Assembly: GCA_025936825.1 (NCBI GenBank)
Contig: JAICSO010000012.1
Location: 62,001 to 126,000 of the forward strand
Direction of reading: 5' to 3'
Length of the DNA: 64,000 bases
From: Terriglobales bacterium
Lineage (GTDB): Bacteria; Acidobacteriota; Terriglobia; Terriglobales; Acidobacteriaceae
A model generated the notes under the pieces. The model was not told where the DNA came from. It was given only the letters and a program-made list of their open reading frames with translations, and did not search any database. Positions 1-9,760 of this stretch are shown in pieces. Numbering within the stretch: the stretch's first letter is position 1; every line of letters begins with the position of its first letter. Both the position numbers and the translations under genes were made by a program.

Positions 1-1
1 G

Positions 2-454
2 CCGGCGTTCTATAACTACAAACCATCGGCGCGTCGAGGATATTTGTTTGACGACGTCTCACCGCTCTTCGCTTTCGGCTATGGCCTGAGCTACACGACC
101 TTCTCGATCAAAAATGTCCGGCTGGAAAAATCAAAGATCAAGCGCAACGGATCGACGCGTGTATTCGCCGACATCACCAACACCGGCAAGCGCGAAGGTT
201 GTGAAGTCGTGCAGATGTACATCCGCGACGTCGTCAGTTCTGTCACTCGGGCGGTGAAGGAATTGAAAGGTTTCGACAAGGTAACGCTGCGTCCGGGTGA
301 GACGAAGAAGGTTGCGTTCGACATAACCCCCGATTCGCTCGCGTTCTATGACATCAACATGAAGTACGTGGTCGAGCCCGGCGAGTTCACGATCATGGTC
401 GGTAACTCTTCGCGCGACGAAGATCTGCAGAAGGTCACGCTGACGGTGAGCTGA
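2..454 (+). CDS. C-terminal part of a GH3 glycosidase (fibronectin type III-like domain), truncated by window start
   Basis: Open reading frame from base 2; FGYGLSYTTF...VQMYIRDVVSSVTRAVKELKGFDKVTLRPGETKKVAF is typical of the GH3 C-terminal Fn3-like domain. Confidence 0.88.
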   Translation, partial: PAFYNYKPSARRGYLFDDVSPLFAFGYGLSYTTFSIKNVRLEKSKIKRNGSTRVFADITNTGKREGCEVVQMYIRDVVSSVTRAVKELKGFDKVTLRPGETKKVAFDITPDSLAFYDINMKYVVEPGEFTIMVGNSSRDEDLQKVTLTVS

Positions 455-483
455 ACTCAACATCAACGAATAAACGAGGCGCC

Positions 484-1989
484 ATGCCTGAAACCCAACA
501 ATACGTCCCGGTAAAAGAAAAAGTCGGCTACGCGATGGGCGACATCGCCACCAACTTCTTCTTTCAGTCCATGATCCTGTATCAGACCCGCTTCTACACC
601 GACACTGCGGGACTTTCCGCCGGCGCGGTCAGTTACATGCTTTTCATTCTGCGGATCGTTGACGCCTTTGTTGACCCGTTCGTTGGCGGCTTGTCCGATC
701 GTACCCAATCTCGCTGGGGGAAATTCCGCCCCTGGATTCTCGGGACTGCCTTGCCATTCGGGCTGATCTTCTGGCTCACCTACGTTACACCCGATTTCGG
801 CCCCAGCTCAAAGCTAGTCTACGCGTACATCACCTACTCATTATTGATGATGATGTATTCCGCGAATAACACTCCGTATTCCGCGTTGATGGCGGTAATG
901 ACGCCCGACTCCAGCGAACGTAGCAGCATTGCCAGCTACCGTTTTGTGGGGGCGTTGATCGGCCAGTTCATCATCCAGGGCCTGCCGCTTCCGCTGGTGG
1001 CGAAGATAGGTCAGGGCAATTCGGCCAAGGGGTGGGCGGTTACTATGTCCATCTTCGCGGCCCTGATTGTGATTCTGAACCTGATCACATTCCTCAGCAC
1101 CAAGGAGAGATTGCAGCCGCCTCCAGGAGACAAACACTCCGTATGGGCCGATGTTAAGGACGTATTTAGTTGCGGCCCCTGGGTCGCCATGTTCGTCCTG
1201 ACTCTACTGGTTTTTACCATGCTGGTGGTTCGCGGGAGTTCGACCAATTATTTGTTTGCTTACTACCTCGATCATGGACAAATTCGAGAATTTCTCAGCA
1301 AGTTTGGGCTAGCTGAGGGAGCCAGCATTTCGGGGATTTGGGCTTCTACACTGAACGCCTTCGGGCTGCTGATCAAGCCCGACGGTTCCAATGCCGCTGA
1401 CGTTGCGTTCAGTTTGTTCTTCGTCGTCGGCAGCATCGTTCAAATCGTCGGCATCATCTTCTCTAAGCCACTCGCCGACCGTTTCGGCAAGAAGCCGGTT
1501 TTCATCGCCGGCGTCGCGGTCACAACAATTGCAACCGTGTGGGTATTCTGGGCCACTCCGTCGTCGATTGAGATGCTCTTCGCATTAAGCATTCTCTGGG
1601 CCGTTGGGTGGGGACCAACAGTTCCACTGCTCTGGGTAATGATCGCCGATGTGGCTGACTATTCCGAGTGGAAGAACTATCGACGCGCGACGGGATTTAT
1701 GTTCGCTGGAATCCTTTTTGCTCTGAAGGCGGGGCTCGGAATTGGCGGCGGACTCAGCGGGCAAGTGCTCAAGTGGTATGGATACGTTCCCAATGTTGCC
1801 CAAAGTGAGCGCTCTCTGCTCGGCATCCGTTTGGGCTCGAGCATTTTTCCGGCAATTCTTTTGGGTCTGGTCATCGTCTGTCTCTTCGCTTATCCGATCA
1901 GCAAATCGTTGAACGCCAAGATTCAGGATGACCTCACCGAGCGCAGAAAGAAATACGCAACCATGAACGCGCAAGCCACTTCTTCATAA
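484..1989 (+). CDS. MFS sugar symporter, GPH (glycoside-pentoside-hexuronide) family
   Basis: 501 aa polytopic protein; GDIATNFFFQSM, DAFVDPFVGGLSDRTQSRWGKFRPWIL motif typical of GPH/MelB-XynP-like symporters. Confidence 0.88.
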   Translation: MPETQQYVPVKEKVGYAMGDIATNFFFQSMILYQTRFYTDTAGLSAGAVSYMLFILRIVDAFVDPFVGGLSDRTQSRWGKFRPWILGTALPFGLIFWLTYVTPDFGPSSKLVYAYITYSLLMMMYSANNTPYSALMAVMTPDSSERSSIASYRFVGALIGQFIIQGLPLPLVAKIGQGNSAKGWAVTMSIFAALIVILNLITFLSTKERLQPPPGDKHSVWADVKDVFSCGPWVAMFVLTLLVFTMLVVRGSSTNYLFAYYLDHGQIREFLSKFGLAEGASISGIWASTLNAFGLLIKPDGSNAADVAFSLFFVVGSIVQIVGIIFSKPLADRFGKKPVFIAGVAVTTIATVWVFWATPSSIEMLFALSILWAVGWGPTVPLLWVMIADVADYSEWKNYRRATGFMFAGILFALKAGLGIGGGLSGQVLKWYGYVPNVAQSERSLLGIRLGSSIFPAILLGLVIVCLFAYPISKSLNAKIQDDLTERRKKYATMNAQATSS

Positions 1990-2000
1990 TCGGGGGTGAT

Positions 2001-3251
2001 ATGTCGTTCTTTGCCACGAGAGCTTCGAGAGAGATGCGCGCACGCGAAGGGCACGACTTCAGTCGTGCCGATAGATCTCCGAATAATCCGATTCCGAGCG
2101 GGCTTCAGCCCGCGAGGAATCTGCAGTTCACCTGCTCGCAACAAAGGGTCGCGATCTTCATTGCACTCCTCTGCACGTCCATCCTCGCCACTGCCCAACA
2201 GCCCACGCTGAAACAAGCATACGACGGCTGCTTTGTGGTCGGCGCAGCGCTCAATCCGTCTCAATTCACCGAGAAGAATGAGAAGGAATCTGCGCTCGTC
2301 AAAGCGCAATTCAACAGCACTACTCCCGAGAACGTGCTGAAGTGGGAAGCCATTCATCCTCAGCTTGACTCCTATAATTTCGCTCCCGCCGACCAGTACG
2401 TCGACTTCGGTCAAAAGAACCACATGTTCATCATCGGCCACACCCTCGTCTGGCATCACCAAACGCCGAAGTGGGTGTTCGAAGACGAGAAGGGAAATCC
2501 GGTCAGCCGCAAGGTCCTCCTGAAGCGCATGCACGATCACATTACGACCGTTGTCGGCCGCTACAGGGGCCGGGTCAAGGGATGGGATGTTGTCAACGAA
2601 GTTATCGACGAGGACGGCAGCCTCCGCAAGAGTCCCTGGTTCAACATCATCGGCCCCGACTACATCGAGAAGGCCTTCGAGTACGCGCACAAAGCCGATC
2701 CCCAGGCTCAGCTCTACTACAACGACTACAACCTCGAGACTGAAGCCAAGCGCAAAGGTGCATTGGAACTGGTCAAGAAACTCAAAGCCAAGCACGTGCC
2801 CATCACCGGCGTTGGTTTGCAGGACCACGTGAATCTTGACGGCCCTAGCCCCGACGAGATCAACGCAGCCATCGACGACTTCGGAAAACTGAGTATGAAA
2901 GTCATGATCACGGAACTCGACGTTACCGTTCTGCCGTGGCCGACTCCCCAGCAGACGGCGGATCCATCAGTGAGGGTGGCGTCCAATCCTAAACTGAATC
3001 CCTATCCCGACGGGTTGCCCGATTCCGTTCAGCAGCAGCTTGCAAAGCGCTATGGGGATCTATTTCATGCCTATGCCAGTCACTGCGGAGTGGTCACGCG
3101 CGTCACTCTGTGGGGTGTGAGCGACAAGAGTTCATGGCGGAACGGTTGGCCGATCCCAGGCCGTACCGATTATCCACTCCTGTTTGATCGCAATGACGAG
3201 CCCAAGCCCGCTTTCAACGCGGTGATCGAGGCTGCGCCCAAGAAGCCGTAG
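2001..3251 (+). CDS. Endo-1,4-beta-xylanase, glycoside hydrolase family 10; annotated N-terminus reads through a repeat and is probably too long
   Basis: GHTLVWHHQTPKWVF, WDVVNEVIDEDG, MITELDVTV match GH10 signatures; signal-peptide-like stretch VAIFIALLCTSILATAQQ. Confidence 0.92.
   Translation: MSFFATRASREMRAREGHDFSRADRSPNNPIPSGLQPARNLQFTCSQQRVAIFIALLCTSILATAQQPTLKQAYDGCFVVGAALNPSQFTEKNEKESALVKAQFNSTTPENVLKWEAIHPQLDSYNFAPADQYVDFGQKNHMFIIGHTLVWHHQTPKWVFEDEKGNPVSRKVLLKRMHDHITTVVGRYRGRVKGWDVVNEVIDEDGSLRKSPWFNIIGPDYIEKAFEYAHKADPQAQLYYNDYNLETEAKRKGALELVKKLKAKHVPITGVGLQDHVNLDGPSPDEINAAIDDFGKLSMKVMITELDVTVLPWPTPQQTADPSVRVASNPKLNPYPDGLPDSVQQQLAKRYGDLFHAYASHCGVVTRVTLWGVSDKSSWRNGWPIPGRTDYPLLFDRNDEPKPAFNAVIEAAPKKP
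2046..2118 (+). repeat. Two-hairpin GGCACGA element inside the 5' end of the GH10 ORF
   Basis: aagggcacgacttcagtcgtgccgatagatctccgaataatccgattccgagcgggcttcagcccgcgagg. Confidence 0.92.
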
Positions 3252-3324
3252 CAACGCGAGACAACAGTCATTCGACCTGATACCCTCCTTTTCAGCAGCG
3301 GGCGGAGCAGGCGCTCTTAGTGAG

Positions 3325-3414
3325 CGTCAGCCGCGAAGCGGCGCCAGAATAGAGCCCGAGGGCGTGAGCCCTGGGTAGTATTAACAAAGAACAGCCCCGA
3401 AGGGGCGAAAGAAT
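3325..3414 (+). repeat. Three-hairpin element, in the 5' leader of the M20 peptidase gene
   Basis: cgtcagccgcgaagcggcgccagaatagagcccgagggcgtgagccctgggtagtattaacaaagaacagccccgaaggggcgaaagaatg. Confidence 0.9.
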
Positions 3415-3417
3415 GGG

Positions 3418-4767
3418 TTGCTCATGGTTCCAATCACGCGGATTTTGCCCCTGATTACCCTTGCTGCGGTCACTGTATGTGTGTTCGCCGAGAGCGACGC
3501 GAACGATGTTAACGCCGTCTTTCCTGACGCCCGCGCACTCTACCTCGATCTTCACCAGCACCCGGAACTCTCAAATCACGAGGCCCAAACCGCCGCGACC
3601 ATGGCCGCCAAACTCCGCGCTCTCGGCTATGACGTTACCGAACATGTGGGTGGAACCGGAGTCGTGGCGCTTCTCAAGAATGGCGCTGGCCCAACCGCCA
3701 TGCTGCGCACCGAACTTGACGCGCTTCCCGTCGAAGAAAAAACTGGCCTTTCTTATGCCAGCAAAGTTCGCACCAAGGATGATTCCGGCGCCGATGTTCC
3801 TGTCATGCACGCCTGCGGCCACGATGTCCACATGGCAGCGCTCTACGGCACCGCTGCAATCATGGCTCGCACAAAATCTACCTGGCACGGCACATTGATG
3901 TTGATCGGCCAACCTGCGGAGGAAACCATTGGCGGCGCAATCGGAATGGTGAAGGACGGTCTATTCACGCGTTTTCCGCGGCCCGACGTAGCCATCGCCC
4001 TGCACGTCTTCAACGAGTTGCCAGCGGGAAAGGTTGGTGTTGTGCCGGGGATCTATGACTCCAACGACGACTCTCTCCGCCTCACCATCTACGGAAAGGG
4101 CGGCCACGGGGCCCGCCCGGATACCACAGTCGATCCCATCGTGATCGCCGCTCGAACCATTCTGGCCTTGCAAACCATTCCTTCACGCGAAGTGAAGCCT
4201 GGAGAACTGGCGATCATTACCGTGGGATACGTCCACGCCGGCACCAAGAACAACATCATCCCCGATCAGGCTGAACTCGGATTAACTGTGCGTACCTATA
4301 AGCCGGAAGTCCGGACCCAGGTGTTGTCCGCTATTGCACGTATTGCTAAGGCTGAAGCAGAAGCTGCCGGAGCACCACGCGAGCCCTCGATCGTGAAATA
4401 CGAAACCACCGACGCTGTCTATAACAATCCTGCGCTGGCTGAGAGACTAAGGGTTCCTCTGGAAGCCGCACTGGGTCACGACAATGTCAGTGTCGAGGCG
4501 CCAAAAACGGGTTCCGAGGACTTCTCTGTCTTCGTCGAGCAGGGAATTCCCGGTTTTTACTTCAATCTCGGTGGCGCTTACCCCGATAAATTTGCCGAAG
4601 CCAAGGCCGCAGGTGTGCCGCTGCCGTCCAACCACTCTTCTCTCTTCGCACCTGACCTCGATCCCGCTTTGCGCACCGGCATTACCGCCGAAATCGCCGT
4701 GCTGCAAAACCTCTTCAGTTCCTCGCCGGAAGACCTGAAGAAACTGACCGCGGAAGCGCCGCGCTGA
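3418..4767 (+). CDS. M20 family metallopeptidase/amidohydrolase with N-terminal signal peptide
   Basis: LHQHPELSNHE, HACGHDVHMAALYGTA, PAEETIGGA, GKGGHGARPDTTVDP motifs of the M20 aminoacylase/amidohydrolase group. Confidence 0.92.
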   Translation: MLMVPITRILPLITLAAVTVCVFAESDANDVNAVFPDARALYLDLHQHPELSNHEAQTAATMAAKLRALGYDVTEHVGGTGVVALLKNGAGPTAMLRTELDALPVEEKTGLSYASKVRTKDDSGADVPVMHACGHDVHMAALYGTAAIMARTKSTWHGTLMLIGQPAEETIGGAIGMVKDGLFTRFPRPDVAIALHVFNELPAGKVGVVPGIYDSNDDSLRLTIYGKGGHGARPDTTVDPIVIAARTILALQTIPSREVKPGELAIITVGYVHAGTKNNIIPDQAELGLTVRTYKPEVRTQVLSAIARIAKAEAEAAGAPREPSIVKYETTDAVYNNPALAERLRVPLEAALGHDNVSVEAPKTGSEDFSVFVEQGIPGFYFNLGGAYPDKFAEAKAAGVPLPSNHSSLFAPDLDPALRTGITAEIAVLQNLFSSSPEDLKKLTAEAPR

Positions 4768-4834
4768 TGGCGAATAGCTTCCTTACATTCGCGTTGATCG
4801 GTCGCCCAAACTCAGAACAGCTTTCCCATCCGGA

Positions 4835-5099
4835 TCAGCTTCGCCGGAACTCCCGAACAATCCCTCTCCACAACGGAGCGCCTGTAATCCCAACCAGAAG
4901 GAAGGCGGCGAAAAGGACCACAGCATCAAGGCTGGCGCGGCCTTCTCTTGCCCAATAAACATCCCGAAGGTTCAGCCACAGCGCAAATTCATCCAGCGTG
5001 AGCGCCGCTGCCGCACCGTAAAAAACGCAAAGCAGCCGGCGTGCCGCCAGTCTCCACGACTTGGCTTCTCCTCCCGCATCGATCATCACCCGTAGCCAA
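4835..5099 (-). pseudogene. C-terminal part of the same membrane protein in a shifted frame (frameshift or overlapping split gene)
   Basis: Frame of ORF 4835..5368 reads VMIDAGGEAKSWRLAARRLLCVFYGAAAALTLDEFALWLNLRDVYW...VLFAAFLLVGITG, contiguous with the upstream ORF end at GGGTGATGATC. Confidence 0.45.
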
Positions 5100-5388
5100 C
5101 CAAGAGCAGCAGCAAAATGCCCCACACCAGATGATGGATATGCCTTCCGCCCATGTGAATGTCGTGAAAGGGCCCGACATTGTTGTGAATCGACCAGGTC
5201 AAGGCCCGGACTCCGGCAAACGTCAGGAAGAATGCGATGGATGAGAGAAGGATGCGTCGACGTGGTGTGTCGGGAATGTGCCGGTGGAGCAGTTCGCCCG
5301 CGCGCGTCCAATGGAGCAGGCCGACGATTGCCGCCGAGACAGCAGCTACGAATATGAATACGATCCACGCACCGGTCATAACAACCAC
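5086..5388 (-). CDS. Integral membrane protein, N-terminal part (see frameshift/split finding)
   Basis: 100 aa hydrophobic ORF; HNNVGPFHDIHMGGRHIHHLVWGILLLLLVGYG; the next frame continues with a second plausible membrane segment. Confidence 0.6.
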   Translation of the reverse strand: MVVMTGAWIVFIFVAAVSAAIVGLLHWTRAGELLHRHIPDTPRRRILLSSIAFFLTFAGVRALTWSIHNNVGPFHDIHMGGRHIHHLVWGILLLLLVGYG

Positions 5389-5475
5389 GCCGGACTATTT
5401 TGTAGCACGAATCAAGTTAGTAAAAAGTGGGAAGCATGCTCGTTTGCGAGAGCTGATTCGAGATGGGGACTTACT

Positions 5476-6228
5476 TTAAGAGGCTGCCGGAGTAGCTATC
5501 CGTTCCTTTTGCTGCTCTTCCTGCAACATGAACTCCAGCACTTCCTGAGGTACCGGAGCCTGCCAAACGGGTGCGAATGACTGCCGATGCAGGGGAGATG
5601 GCCCATGCTCGCGTAACGCCGCAAGGTGTTTGGGAGTGCTGTATCCCTTGTTCGACTTGAGACCGTACACCGGAAACACCGGATCCCACTCGGCAATCAT
5701 CCGGTCGCGCTCAACCTTGGCCAGGATGGACGCTGCCGCGATCGATGCCGACAGCGCATCCCCATGAATGATTGCGCGCTGAGGAATTTCGAGGTTTAGC
5801 TTCATGGCATCGATCAGAAGGTGATCGGGCGCTGGCTGCAGTTTCTGCACCGCCTCATGCATGGCCAGCTTGGAAGCGTGGTAGATGTTGATCTGATCGA
5901 TGCGAGCCGAGTCCACCGCTGCGATCGACCAGGCAATCGCGTGCTCGCGAATGCGCTCCGCTAGAACTTCGCGGCGTTCCGCGGGAAGCAACTTCGAATC
6001 GCGTAATCCCCGAATTCTGTAACTCGAGTCGAGCACCACGGCTGCGGCCACGACCGGCCCGAAGAGCGATCCGCGTCCAACTTCATCGACTCCTGCCACC
6101 AGCGTCGCGCCCGCGGCCCATGCGAGCTTCTCGTACTTGAGCGTGCAGCGCAGTCGCTTCAGCAGGCGCAGCTTGGCTGCCGACGGCGAAATCTCGTTAT
6201 CTGGGCGAGGTTGAGTACGCGTGGCCAC
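5476..6228 (-). CDS. rnhB: Ribonuclease HII
   Basis: VAGVDEVGRGSLFGPVVAAAVVLD, LRDSKLLPAERRE, SIAAASILAKVERDRMI motifs. Confidence 0.95.
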   Translation of the reverse strand: MATRTQPRPDNEISPSAAKLRLLKRLRCTLKYEKLAWAAGATLVAGVDEVGRGSLFGPVVAAAVVLDSSYRIRGLRDSKLLPAERREVLAERIREHAIAWSIAAVDSARIDQINIYHASKLAMHEAVQKLQPAPDHLLIDAMKLNLEIPQRAIIHGDALSASIAAASILAKVERDRMIAEWDPVFPVYGLKSNKGYSTPKHLAALREHGPSPLHRQSFAPVWQAPVPQEVLEFMLQEEQQKERIATPAAS

Positions 6229-6283
6229 TAAAAGGATGTTGGCCCACTTCGCCCTGTGTGTGCAAGAGGAAAAACTCGTGTGG

Positions 6284-6303
6284 GTCGGACATTCTTGTCC
6301 GAC
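6284..6303. repeat. Perfect 8-bp stem hairpin GTCGGACA-TTCT-TGTCCGAC between rnhB and the phosphatase gene
   Basis: Direct reading of the inverted repeat. Confidence 0.55.
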
Positions 6304-6320
6304 AAATAGCCAAGCAAGGC

Positions 6321-7532
6321 CTAGGCCACTTTAATCAGCATGCACGTAATATCGTCGTGCTGAGGCGTGGATCCAACAAATGCATTCACATCGAAGATCA
6401 TTCGGTCGAGAAGTAGGTCCGGTGTCATTCCTATATTCCCGTTCAGAATAGCTAACATGCGCTGCTCGCCATATTCCTCACCGGCGTGATTCACGGCTTC
6501 AACCAAGCCATCAGTGAAGATGATCAGCCAATCTCCGCTCGCCAGGGTGACTTCCCCGGATGCATAACTGACATCCTGCTGAATCCCGAGGGGCAAACCG
6601 CCGGCATCAAGCCGCTCGACCACCCCAGAACCTCGACGCAGCACCGGATTGTTGTGTCCCGCATTGATGTATTTCAGTCGACGATTGTCAGGCTCATACT
6701 CCCCGATGAATGCGGTCGTAAATCGCAATCCGCCCTGGCTGTTGCAGCAGGCGTAGTTGTTCATGCCTGCGACCAGTTGCGGCAGCGCACATCCCGTAGA
6801 CGACAAAGTCTTGAGGCTTGCTTGAAACGTGGCCATGAGCAACGCTGCCGGAATGCTTTTCCCGGCCACATCCGCGACCGCCAAGAGCAGCGTTTGTTCT
6901 TGCGGTGTGAGCGCTTGCCGCGGAAAAACGTCGTAATAGTCGCCCGCAACAGTGTTCGCCGGGCGAGTGGAGAACGCGATCGTCAGCCCAGGAACCAAGG
7001 GAGGAGTGGCAGGCAACAGCCAGCTCTGGATGTCGCGTGCGATCTCAAGATCCCGCTTCATCACCACGCGATCCGCAATCTCCAGGATGAGCACAATGAA
7101 CAGCGCCACCCCGCCCCAGAACTGAAAATTGGGCGTCACGATCTGGATGTCGTGCTTGCCCTCAAAATGAACACCGCCACTGGGCAGGATGAGCAGCACA
7201 ACCCCGATCAAGAGTAGGATCCTGCGCGCCGGCGTGAGCTTCTCCAGTACAGCCCACATGAACGCCTTCAGCTTTTGAATGAAAGCCCGCCCTTTCGGCT
7301 GGCCCGTAGGTTGTTCAATATCAAAGTCGCGCTGATAGAACTTGTAGCCGCTCTGCGCATCGCGTTTGAACTGCGACCACAGTTCCGTCATTTCCATTCC
7401 TGCGGTCACGCGTTGCCAGAACCGATCAAGATTGTTCAATGCGCGAGGGCGCCCGTTGTGCGGTGGAGGCGCATTGCCTGGCCGTTGCCAATCGCCCCGC
7501 GGGTCGGGCGTAGATGTCTGCTGGTTCGGCAT
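6321..7532 (-). CDS. PP2C-type SpoIIE/RsbU-like serine phosphatase with membrane segments
   Basis: DIQSWLLPATPP, VAGDYYDVFP, VADVAGKSIPAALLMA, YINAGHNNPVL, FTDGLVEAVN, DDITCMLIKV. Confidence 0.92.
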   Translation of the reverse strand: MPNQQTSTPDPRGDWQRPGNAPPPHNGRPRALNNLDRFWQRVTAGMEMTELWSQFKRDAQSGYKFYQRDFDIEQPTGQPKGRAFIQKLKAFMWAVLEKLTPARRILLLIGVVLLILPSGGVHFEGKHDIQIVTPNFQFWGGVALFIVLILEIADRVVMKRDLEIARDIQSWLLPATPPLVPGLTIAFSTRPANTVAGDYYDVFPRQALTPQEQTLLLAVADVAGKSIPAALLMATFQASLKTLSSTGCALPQLVAGMNNYACCNSQGGLRFTTAFIGEYEPDNRRLKYINAGHNNPVLRRGSGVVERLDAGGLPLGIQQDVSYASGEVTLASGDWLIIFTDGLVEAVNHAGEEYGEQRMLAILNGNIGMTPDLLLDRMIFDVNAFVGSTPQHDDITCMLIKVA

Positions 7533-7613
7533 TTTGAGGGATGCCGAATTATAAAAGGAATGGAGGGTAAGGAGCCACGATGGACGTTGCGATTAAGGCC
7601 GTGCTTCGTTCAA

Positions 7614-7877
7614 TTACTTCAGCGCTGCGAGTCGCGCTCCCAGACGCGATTTGTACCGTCCGGCGGTGTTCTCGTGCAACACGCCCTTCTGAATGGCCTT
7701 ATCGAGCGCGGAGACAGTCTTGCGGTAGGTCTGCTCAGCAGCAGCCTTGTCACCCTTAGCCAGAGCTTCTCGCATATCGCGCAGGGCGGTACGCAGCCGC
7801 GAAGTGTTGCCGCGGTTGCGTTCGGTGCGACGTTCGGTCTGGCGGGCGCGCTTAAGCGCAGAGAAATGGTTTGCCAT
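7614..7877 (-). CDS. rpsT: 30S ribosomal protein S20
   Basis: [35 protein letters not shown]-terminal [18 protein letters not shown]. Confidence 0.95.
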   Translation of the reverse strand: MANHFSALKRARQTERRTERNRGNTSRLRTALRDMREALAKGDKAAAEQTYRKTVSALDKAIQKGVLHENTAGRYKSRLGARLAALK

Positions 7878-8176
7878 TTACGTAAATGCCTTTGTTTTGA
7901 GATGTCCGGGGACTATGCAGGCCTGCCGGAGGATCGAAGTATCATTTTACGAGACTCTGGGTGCTACGTCAAAAACATCCATCCAGCATCTTCTCAGCCG
8001 ATTGACTCCCGCTCTGCCCCAGCAGTACGCTTTTACAGAACTGTTATCTACCTACCTCATGGGGCGAAGTACAATCCGGAACAGGGGCTCGAAAGTAGCG
8101 TCTCCGGCTGCTCTTACGCATCTAATCACTGCCCGAACCGGCGCTTCTGCGCCCAGGAGTTTCCATAAGAAGCTGA

Positions 8177-9232
8177 ATGAAGAAGAGTATTGAGATTAGC
8201 CCGAATATCGAAACGCTTTTCGGCACCAGGGACGAGAACCTGCACGTCCTCGAAGATGGCCTCAACATCAATATCGACCTCCGCTCCGACTCGCTTGAAC
8301 TCGAAGGCAGCCCTCGCGATGTAGCCCGCGCCGAGCAAGTTTTCTCTGATTACAACGAACTACAGCGCTCGGGTCACGTTTTCAACAATGGCGACCTGAA
8401 CAGCATGCTCCGCGTGCTGGTGGCTGACCCCAAGGTCACTTTGCGGGGTTTGGCGGAAGCTGGACGCCAACGTGCTTTTGGTCGGCGTACGGTTCAGCCA
8501 AAGAGCACGAATCAGCGGAAGTATCTTGACGCGATTGAGTCGCACGACATGGTTTTCGGCATTGGGCCCGCAGGAACAGGGAAGACTTATCTAGCTGTCG
8601 CCATGGCCATTTCTGCGCTGGTGGCGAAGAAGGTGAATCGCATTATTCTCGCTCGGCCCGCAGTCGAAGCCGGCGAGCGGCTGGGGTTCCTGCCAGGAAC
8701 GTTGCAGGAGAAAATCGATCCGTATCTGCGCCCGCTGTACGACGCTTTGTACGACATGTTAGACCCGGAAAAGGTCGATCGTTATCTCGAAAAGAATGTC
8801 ATTGAAATTGCCCCGATCGCTTTTATGCGGGGTCGCACATTGAACGACTCGTTCGTCATTCTTGACGAGGCGCAGAATACGACTTCAGAACAGATGAAGA
8901 TGTTCGTTACGCGCCTGGGCTTCAACTCCAAGGCAGTGATTACTGGCGATATAACCCAGATCGACCTCCCGAATGCGCGCCGCAGCGGATTGCTCGAGGC
9001 CATCGACGTACTCAAGAATGTGCAGGGTCTCTCGTTCGTGTACTTCGATGAATCGGATGTAGTGCGCCATCATCTGGTGCAACGGATCATCCGAGCGTAC
9101 GACGAACACAAGACCAAGGTCGAAGAACAACAGCAGTTAGAACTGCTCGACGCAAAGGCGGCCGGGAACGGCAGTTCGGTGAAGAGCGTTCCCACACCGG
9201 AAGCAGGGATTTCCACTGAAACAGCGCAATAG
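8177..9232 (+). CDS. phoH: PhoH family ATPase
   Basis: [69 protein letters not shown]. Confidence 0.96.
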   Translation: MKKSIEISPNIETLFGTRDENLHVLEDGLNINIDLRSDSLELEGSPRDVARAEQVFSDYNELQRSGHVFNNGDLNSMLRVLVADPKVTLRGLAEAGRQRAFGRRTVQPKSTNQRKYLDAIESHDMVFGIGPAGTGKTYLAVAMAISALVAKKVNRIILARPAVEAGERLGFLPGTLQEKIDPYLRPLYDALYDMLDPEKVDRYLEKNVIEIAPIAFMRGRTLNDSFVILDEAQNTTSEQMKMFVTRLGFNSKAVITGDITQIDLPNARRSGLLEAIDVLKNVQGLSFVYFDESDVVRHHLVQRIIRAYDEHKTKVEEQQQLELLDAKAAGNGSSVKSVPTPEAGISTETAQ

Positions 9233-9277
9233 AGTCGAGTCAGTCCAGATGGCTGCGCCCTCTTTTCTTTTCGTCGA

Positions 9278-9760
9278 ATGAAGATGTCACCAACGGTGGT
9301 GCTGAATCGGCGCGTTCCGGGATTGAGTGAGCGCGGATTGTCGAATTTTGTCAGCAGCGCTTGCCGCGCAGCCGGACTGAAAGGCACTCCGACGCTCCTG
9401 GTTACGAACAGCCGTCGCATGCGCCAGTTGAACGCGCAGTTTCGCGGCAAGGACCGCGCGACCGACGTGCTTTCGTTTCCATCCCCGATCTTTGTTGAGG
9501 GTTACGGCGGCGACATTGCCGTTTCGGCTGACATCGCGGCCCGCAATGCCCGGGTGCTCGGCCACTCCACAGCCGCCGAGGTGAAGATCCTGGTTCTGCA
9601 TGGAGTTTTGCACCTCGCGGGGTATGATCATGAAAGTGATAACGGCCAAATGGCAGAGAAGGAGCTGCGGTTGCGGCGAAAGCTTGGGCTCCCGGCCGCG
9701 CTTATCGAACGTGCCGCGGTGAAGCGCCGCACTGCAGCGAACCTCCGATCACGCACATGA
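9278..9760 (+). CDS. ybeY: Endoribonuclease YbeY (rRNA maturation)
   Basis: RDRATDVLSFP, VLHGVLHLAGYDHESD zinc motif H-x3-H-x5-H; follows phoH. Confidence 0.95.
   Translation: MKMSPTVVLNRRVPGLSERGLSNFVSSACRAAGLKGTPTLLVTNSRRMRQLNAQFRGKDRATDVLSFPSPIFVEGYGGDIAVSADIAARNARVLGHSTAAEVKILVLHGVLHLAGYDHESDNGQMAEKELRLRRKLGLPAALIERAAVKRRTAANLRSRT

Noticed and set aside
1923-2828. 301-aa minus-strand ORF opposite the GH10 xylanase
   Set aside because: Antisense to a well-supported GH10 gene; no recognisable domain; typical of high-GC shadow ORFs.
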